A stretch of 64,000 nucleotides of DNA from assembly GCA_902728285.1 (NCBI GenBank), contig CACVBU010000939.1, positions 1,364,001 through 1,428,000 on the forward strand. Direction: 5' to 3'. Source of the stretch: Clytia hemisphaerica (lineage: Eukaryota > Cnidaria > Hydrozoa > Leptothecata > Clytiidae). Position 1 is the stretch's first letter, and every line of letters starts with the position of its first letter. Below, in pieces: positions 57,572-64,000 of this stretch. Under the pieces are notes generated by a model. That model saw only the letters and a program-made list of their open reading frames with translations, searched no databases and was not told the origin of the DNA. The position numbers were made by a program, and so were the translations under genes.

Positions 57572-59306
57572 CTGAATGGACCTACCTGATGATGAAAGTT
57601 AGATAGCAATAAGGAGAACAAGCTAGATGCTGAATGGACCTACCTGATGATGAAAGTTAGATGGCAATGCAAGGAGAAAAATGAAAAAAAACAGTCAGAA
57701 AACATGGCGTTTAGCGAAAATGCATAACGCAAGAAATTCATCATTGATTGATGGTGGGGGGAGAGGGAAGGGTTGTAGGGAAAAAATAAATAGAAAGTTC
57801 TGGTCGAAATCAGTTTTATTGACAATTGAATCATGCTTGATGGTGAGCATTATTATCGATAATGTTTTTGTGTGAAAAACATAGAAATATGAGGAAAGAA
57901 CCCAATGAAAATCTGCAAAAACGGCGATTTCTGGAATTTTCAACCGGAAAAAATTTTTTCTCAAAAATCGAACACGGCCATGTTTTGAGCATTGCGAATA
58001 CGCATCTTTCTGCAAAAAATCAGAAAAAACTAAAAATAAAAATTCGAGGAAATGTCAAAAAAAACCGGTTTGTCCGGCAATTTCCGGATTTAGGCCGGAA
58101 AAAAAATGTTTTTCGAAATCGGGGCTCCGTCACATTTTAGATATTGTCATATTGCGTCAGTGTTGCCAAAATTTCATAAAAAATAATAAAGGACAGCTCG
58201 AGAATTCAAGAAATACTGTCTCTTTCCGGCGAAAATAGGTTGTTCCGGCGACTTTTAAAAAAGTTCCGGCTTCAAAAATCAATTTTATTGAAATTGAAAA
58301 CATGCTTGATAGTGGGCCATTGCTATTAAAAATGATTTGAATGAAAAACACCAATTATAAGGAAAAAGTCCAATGAAAATCTAGAAAAACGGCGATTCCC
58401 GGCATATTTCAGGCATTTTCCGCCGGAAAAATTTTTTCTCAAAAATCGAACTCGGTCATATGTTTTGGGCATTGTTAATAAGCATCTTTGAGCAAAAAGC
58501 AGAAAAAAAATGATAAAAATCTCGAGAAAATGCCAAACATCCCAGTTTTTTTTTTTTTTTTCATATTTTCTTATTTTCGGCCGGAAATGAGATTTTTTTT
58601 TTTTTTTTCGAAAAATCAGCAGGCTTCGTCACAATTTAGGTATTGACATTTTGCATCAGTGTGCAAAATTTCATGAAAAAAATAAAGTACAAGCTCAAGA
58701 AATTCAAGAATAACTGTTTTTTGTTTTTCCGGAGAAAATCGGCTGCCTGTTCGGCGGCGATTTTTAGAAAGTTCCGCCGCTTCCGGCTTCAAGCCGGCTT
58801 TCAAAAATCAGTTTTTTTGACAATTGAATCATGCTTGATCGTGGACATTGCTATTAATAATGTTTTTGTATGAAAAAACAACGAAATATAAGGAAAAAGT
58901 CCAATGAAAATCTGCAAAAACGAAAACGGCGATTTCCGGCATATCTCCCGGCATTGTCGACCGGAAAAGATTTTTTCTCAAAAATTGGACTCGGCCAAGT
59001 TTTGGGCATTGCTAATACGCATCTTTGTGCAAAAAATCAGAAAAAACTAATGAAATCTTGAGAAAATGCCAAAAAAAACCGGTTTTTTTTCCGGCTATTT
59101 TCCGGCATTTTTGGCCGGAAATGATTTTTTTTTTTCGAAAATCGGGCTCCGTCACATTTTGGGCATTGCCATTTTGCATCATTGTGCCAAAAATCAGAAA
59201 AAACTAATGAGCCAATCCTGAGAAAAGCTGGTAACAGACGGACGGACGAACGGACGGACGGACGAACGGACAGAGGTTAATTTATAGGACCTCCAGGTAG
59301 GTCCAA
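57572..59306. repeat. 1.7-kb TIR repeat with internal tandem units and GAAC tail, copy 2
   Basis: Same layout as 39628-41237. The left end (tgctgaatggacctacctga) is itself duplicated in tandem (57572 and 57631). The right end has a GGAC/GAAC run and 'ggacctccaggtaggtccaa'. Several ORFs of 60-106 codons on both strands come from the 'cggcatttccggc' units and are not genes. Confidence 0.75.
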
Positions 59307-60488
59307 AAATGAAAACAATCAGTTAGAAAATATAGCGTTTATAGCGAGATTGCAAAACGCCTTAAGAGCCATTTTTTTTTAAATCTTCAGAATAAAGAAA
59401 GTCTGATACCTCACCCTCTTAGATTTTGATGAAATTTTGACCAAATGATCTATCACACAAAAAAATAAGACTCTGAAAATTTCACCTTGATATCTCAAGT
59501 AGTTTTGCAGATATAGTGTCTCAAAGATAGGCTACTAAGCGAAAATTGACCCCTAAAAATTATGAACTCTGGTGGGAAGCAGATTTTGAAAGCCAATGAA
59601 TTTTTATTCAAGTACATTAGCAAGCTGATTTACAGTGGATTTCAAGAACTTTTTGTAGGGAATCAGAAAAAATCAAATTGAGTTTCCAAAATTTTCCCCG
59701 AAAATCTCTAGCACCTCCTGTAGAGGGCTTCAAACTTTGCGTAATCTGGGTTTGGAAACACTTTTAGCTGTCTGCTGATGGTCCTTGGGACTTTTTTGAA
59801 GCAAACCTTTGACCTGGAGTGGTTTACTGGTGGGTTTTGGCCACAAAAATAACATTTTCAAAATTTCTATCTTTGGCGTAACCGTCAAAAATGGCCGAAA
59901 AAATTGCTATTTTGGCAGACCTGGAGCAAAATTCAAGATGGCGTATCTTTTTAAGGCAACACCAATTTTTTTGAAACTTTCTGCAAGGATTCCTTAGTAG
60001 GTCTTGTTTATAGCCTCAAAAAATCTCAGTGGGCTTTTGAAGTCTCTTAAAGATATGATCGATTGAAAATTTGCTTAACTTCGTTGTTTTCTCCCTCTTA
60101 AAATGCTAAATCAGGCCCACTTTAAGGGCTCTACAGGTTAATTTTTGTCAAAATATTGGTTGATCTTCTCTAGCCAACTAATCATTGGCATTAGGGGAAC
60201 AACTGAAAAAGATTTCAGGTCATTTCCATCAACAGATGACATTTTATGACAGTTTCTTTATTTTTAAGTACAAAATATGTAAAAAAAATGAGACTGACAT
60301 CTGGCCTTTCCTACCATTCCAGGGCCTATATTTCCAGGAAAAACCTCAACCTTTCACAGTTTGGTGAATATTAATCTTAAATATAAGCAGGTTAATTCAA
60401 CTTAATGGGTTTAACAGTACTCAATTCCTATTCAAAAACTTTTTAGACTCATTCAGAAATCCTACTTTGACAACAATTTGCGCTTTAC
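59307..60488. other. No gene recognised
   Basis: AT-rich, no ORF with coding character. It may lie within the missing 5' part of the Tudor gene. Confidence 0.3.
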
Positions 60489-60594
60489 CTCAAAATTTCT
60501 AAGTCCAAGTGTTGTGATTAGCTTTAGACTGTCCAATATTTCTTGTCCAGAAGATTTAAACAGCATTGTTTGCAGTATCTCATAAATTATCACC
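60489..60594 (-). CDS. Candidate coding exon, possibly upstream part of the Tudor gene
   Basis: The minus strand has an acceptor-like 'acattactag' and a donor 'gag|gtaaag' enclosing 106 nt. It is open in a single phase (incoming phase 2) and reads VIIYEILQTMLFKSSGQEIL and further. No family is recognised, and the phase does not join directly to 60980-60924 or 57270, so other exons would be needed. Could be chance. Confidence 0.2.
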
Positions 60595-60923
60595 CTAGTA
60601 ATGTTGCTTAGTTATTTAAGAATCAACAAGTAAGACTGTTAGACTAATATAGAGATATTGGACAGGGTCATTTATTTCTGATACATCTGATACTTTAAGA
60701 TTTATTCTGTTTTCCCATTACCCGATATAAATTTGGAACAGTGTTCGTTAAGTGGTATGGAAGACAACCACCCTGAAGAAAGGAGAGCAAATTAATTCAA
60801 TGTATTAGTGTAGTCGAGTAGCATAGCCAGTAGAGACCCCAGATCCCCGGTCGCCACCAACTCATCGAATGAATAGCTAAGATTTAGGTAATCTGATCTA
60901 AGCGGAAAAGCTTAGATCCTTAC

Positions 60924-60980
60924 CTTAAATAGGAAATACATTTTCGCGGTTTGGGTATCTACCGGGAAAGTTCCTTCCAT
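60924..60980 (-). CDS. Candidate first coding exon (19 codons)
   Basis: ATG at 60980 opens MEGTFPVDTQTAKMYFLFK and ends at a consensus donor (AAG|GTAAGG). It ends in phase 0. It is the best 5' exon candidate on this strand upstream of the Tudor exons, but a link is not shown. Confidence 0.25.
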
Positions 60981-61798
60981 TAAATAAAACTTTTAAAGTC
61001 CGTAATAAACTACTAGATGTGAAAAAAAAAAACAGAATTCGGCAAAAAATCATGCAAACATTTGTTGAAACGCCTACTTTATACCGGTGCACCGCGAAAA
61101 TTAGTTTTTAATGCAGGTGAACAAAAACATCCGGCACCCGTAAAATATGTATTTTTAGCAGGTAAATTAAAAAAAATTTTTTACCACATTTCATCACTAT
61201 CATAAAATTAACTTGAATAAAAGAATTATTCACCGCGGAAAAGTACGATAGCTCTATTAACCCTTTAGTTACCAAGTTTTGTTTTTGCCGGTATGATTAC
61301 AAATTGGTGGCTAACCAATTTAAGGCCTAAAGACTTTACAAAAACGCATTTCCTTCAATGTTGAATGGATTCAGAAACAAACAAATCCAATTAAAGCAGC
61401 ATTCGCTCTGGTAAAAATGTGTTTTAAGAGCTTATTTTACGGATTCTTGACAAGTCTACAGCTGTTTGTCCATAATTTTATTACTATTTTCTACAATAAG
61501 TTAATTTCTTTTTTTGGGAAGCGACTATTTTGAAATTTTAAATGAATCACAGGAATCTGTTGCGCTGAACTGACAATTTTTTTACAACTAAGGATCTAAG
61601 GATTCTTTTTCATTTAAATCCATTTTGAATTTCCGTCACTTTTGATGACGTTTGGTTTGACTGACGTAGATCAAAATGCTCAAATTTATTTGACGTCAAA
61701 TATTTTTATTTTTTCTTAAAAGGTTTCTTTTATGAAGTTGATCTTCATATTTTGTGTTAACTATCGTTCGAGAGTGTCACAAAAACTTTTGCGGAAAA

Positions 61799-62620
61799 AT
61801 GGTTGCTTTTAGCAAGCCTAATGTCTCTGTTGATATGACTAAAATAAGTGAAAATGTCTCTAAGACATGTTCAAATGTATCTGCTGTGAAAAAATGTAGC
61901 AGAAAACGCAAATCAGTTGGTTTGCGATCCGATCTCGAATTGCGAGATGAATTCAAAAAGTTGGTTGGTTCAGACAATCCTTTGGCGGTTGCTTCAGAGA
62001 TGGAGGAAACATTCACCAAAAAGAAAGTCAAGAAGGATGATGAACTAGCATCATTCAGCAAAAGTATCAAAGATTATCATCGCGAGATGAAAATTATGCT
62101 GAAAAAGGCTATCCAGGCTCAAGCTTTCACCAAGGCTCGCACAGTGAAAAAAGCTTTACGACGAAAACCTGTGAAAGATGTTGAAAGCATTCTTGAATCT
62201 GACAAACAAGAGGATCCACATTTTCTTGGTGAAATCCAAAATTCAAAACTTGCCGACAGACCTGGTTCTAATCATCATGCAACAGACTATTCATCGTCTA
62301 CAATGCCACAAGGATTTGATATGCTTATTGGGATATTCTCCAAGTTAGAAATCTCACCAATCAACCCCACTAACGCTGGTAAAAAGAATGGCTTCTTGTT
62401 CGTTAGGACAGACATTGTCAGCAAGACATTAACCAAAGCTGCTAGTAATCCATACAATGTCAACATTGATGTGATTACCAAAGGGATTAAAAGAACCTCA
62501 TTATCTTCAGATACTGACGATGCTGGCAATGCTGACAACTTTGAACAAGTCAAAAACTTTAACAATGACAACGACGAGTTTGAGCAAGTCAACAAACGTC
62601 CACGCCGTCAGCAATCCTGA
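61799..62620 (+). CDS. Single-exon ORF, unknown basic nuclear-type protein (273 aa)
   Basis: The frame is open before the ATG; the start at 61799 (AAAAATGGTT) is the first ATG. The protein is hydrophilic and Lys-rich. It has basic clusters that could be nuclear localisation signals (KKCSRKRKSVG at about 32-42, KKKVKKDDE at about 77-85, KRPRRQQS at the end). A likely helical, coiled-coil-prone stretch (SKSIKDYHREMKIMLKKAIQ) follows. An acidic C-terminal part repeats FEQV twice. No signal peptide or transmembrane segment. I recognise no domain. Codon use looks genuine and there are no stops over 822 nt. It is the only intronless gene here, so it could be a retrocopy or a repeat-associated ORF. 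Function not assigned. Confidence 0.65.
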   Translation: MVAFSKPNVSVDMTKISENVSKTCSNVSAVKKCSRKRKSVGLRSDLELRDEFKKLVGSDNPLAVASEMEETFTKKKVKKDDELASFSKSIKDYHREMKIMLKKAIQAQAFTKARTVKKALRRKPVKDVESILESDKQEDPHFLGEIQNSKLADRPGSNHHATDYSSSTMPQGFDMLIGIFSKLEISPINPTNAGKKNGFLFVRTDIVSKTLTKAASNPYNVNIDVITKGIKRTSLSSDTDDAGNADNFEQVKNFNNDNDEFEQVNKRPRRQQS

Positions 62621-62936
62621 ATTCATTTTTTATTTGAAAGCTTAAATATATACCACCACATACTTTCAAATTTGTCGGCTATTTCGAAATTTTTCAATTT
62701 AGCTTATTTTGTTCGTTTTTGGTCATACCTTTAGTTTTAACGTTCGAAAACGCAATAACGGAACTTTTCTCATCACATATCGGTAGTGCCAGAAATAAGT
62801 TACCCTTTTTAAAGTGGAATTTGTCTAGTTCTACAGAGTTTTAGAAGTTCTACAAAGTTTTAGAAATTAAAAGAGGGAAGGTAAACTTAAAATTAAGTCA
62901 AAAAAAAACCCATTTTTAGGCACTTTTTGCCCAAAT

Positions 62937-63135
62937 TTGCCCAAAAAAATTTTTTTTTCGAAGATCGGGCTCCGTCACTTTTTGGGAATCACCATTTTGC
63001 ATCACTGTGTAAAAAAATCAGAAAAAACTAATGAGCCAATCCCGAGAAATGCAGGTAACAGACGAACGAACGGGCGAACGAACGGACAAACAACAGTTAA
63101 TATAAAAAGGACTACTACGGATGTCCAAAAAATGA
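62937..63135. repeat. Right-end fragment of the GAAC-tailed TIR repeat
   Basis: 'cgaagatcgggctccgtcac', 'aatgagccaatcccgagaaa' and 'cagacgaacgaacgggcgaa', then 'ggactactacggatgtcca': this is the last 200 bp of the 39628-41237 type. Confidence 0.75.
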
Positions 63136-63720
63136 TTATTTTAATGAATAGAAAGTAGTTTTAATAAAATTCGCTGAAAGTTAATCAACATGGCAATAAT
63201 TTCAAAACGAGGCAAGTGATGTTCGTGACGTAATTTAAGAAAAGGTCTATACTAATTAATATACCTAGTTTAGCCGATCAATACTTTAACCTAATGGTAT
63301 TTTGCCTAAACCTTCCGTCCGATATGATTTATTTACTTTATAAGTATTTCTTACTTCTATATGGCCAGTCTATCTTCCATGCTCGTTTGTTTCGTCCTTT
63401 GTACAGCTTGCTGAGTGATGTTTGCTCTTCCAATACTGGCGAATCCAACTATGAAAAAAATTGTATTTTTCTTTAAGAAAATGATCTTAAAACTTTAAAT
63501 TTGATCTGACTCATTAACCGTTATAAACCATGGACAAAGCTTTATTCGCCATCTTTGATCAGAGCTTTTTTGAAAGGGATACCACTGATCTATAACTACT
63601 TGACTGGATCGGGCTACCCGTATATTGGGAATCAACATGGGACTTCAAAACTGAACACACTTCCACTGAAAATCTGTGAGCAGTTTGCCCATCTGTAGTA
63701 AAAGAATATGATATCTCTGA
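63136..63720. other. No gene recognised
   Basis: AT-rich with one 60-codon plus ORF without features. 'cgaggcaagtgatgttcgtg' near 63210 recurs inverted near 57500 ('cacgaacatcacttgcctcg'), so part is repeat. Confidence 0.35.
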
Positions 63721-63727
63721 GTTGTAC

Positions 63728-63945
63728 CCGCAAAAAAGCCATTACAGTGTTGAAAACTAACGTCAAACGGTGCTACATCATCACAAGTACCCAATGAAAA
63801 GTATTGCTCTCGATGCATTTACACCACTAATGAGTAGTGCTACCAGCAGGGCACCACATTTCAAAAAAACTACAATCAAAGGTTTTGCTTGGCCGAGACT
63901 GAGAAACTTTGTCCAGGGTATACAAAGATCAGTGATCTGACTGCA
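63728..63945. repeat. Second copy of the element split in GPx intron 3
   Basis: It matches the outer parts of 39216-41490: 'gccattacagtgttgaaaac', 'ctctcgatgcatttacacca', 'gtccagggtatacaaagatc' and 'agtgatct'. It is not interrupted by the GAAC-tailed repeat. Confidence 0.6.
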
Positions 63946-64000
63946 GCACTATATCATTTCATCTTTTTAGATTCCTTGTCAAAAAAACTAAAACAAAGGA

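Noticed and set aside
57681-59207. Many 60-106 codon ORFs on both strands
   Set aside because: They fall inside the GAAC-tailed TIR repeat and are made of its GGCATTTCCGGC units.

Overview
The window is animal nuclear DNA. It is AT-rich, has many GT-AG introns with splice phases that join exactly, and is crowded with inverted-repeat (foldback/MITE) elements. The gene set (a NOX4-like oxidase, a selenocysteine glutathione peroxidase, a multi-Tudor protein, secreted concanavalin-like proteins with a GDRTP motif, and a glutathionyl-hydroquinone reductase) suggests an invertebrate, most likely a cnidarian and perhaps a hydrozoan. The taxonomic call is inference only.

Layout. 1-7.4 kb: no gene; a foldback repeat with another nested in it, a decayed LINE 3' end and further inverted repeats. 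7.4-20.5 kb: a complete 15-exon NADPH oxidase on the minus strand (582 aa, NOX4-like), its introns filled with MITEs and one 3.4 kb inverted-repeat element. 20.5-28.8 kb: mostly repeats, including a 320 bp TTCG microsatellite, plus one orphan well-spliced exon at 27.05-27.17 kb. 28.9-36.9 kb: two tandem paralogous three-exon genes for small secreted concanavalin A/LamG-like proteins, separated by a duplicated segment and a 21-bp minisatellite. 38.8-44.7 kb: a four-exon secreted glutathione peroxidase with an in-frame TGA (selenocysteine) at the catalytic position. 45.2-48.2 kb: a six-exon xi-class glutathione transferase (glutathionyl-hydroquinone reductase). 48.7-57.3 kb: at least 15 exons of a multi-Tudor protein whose 5' end was not found. 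57.6-61.7 kb: a large TIR repeat and little else. 61.8-62.6 kb: a single-exon plus-strand ORF of unknown function. The remainder is repeats.

All confidently spliced genes lie on the minus strand; only the single-exon ORF is on plus. Three of them act in peroxide or glutathione chemistry: the oxidase makes superoxide or H2O2, the peroxidase consumes peroxide with glutathione, and the reductase uses glutathione on quinone conjugates. Whether this proximity matters is unknown. I read the splice models by eye from GT-AG sites, reading frame and family resemblance; no alignment or search was run.
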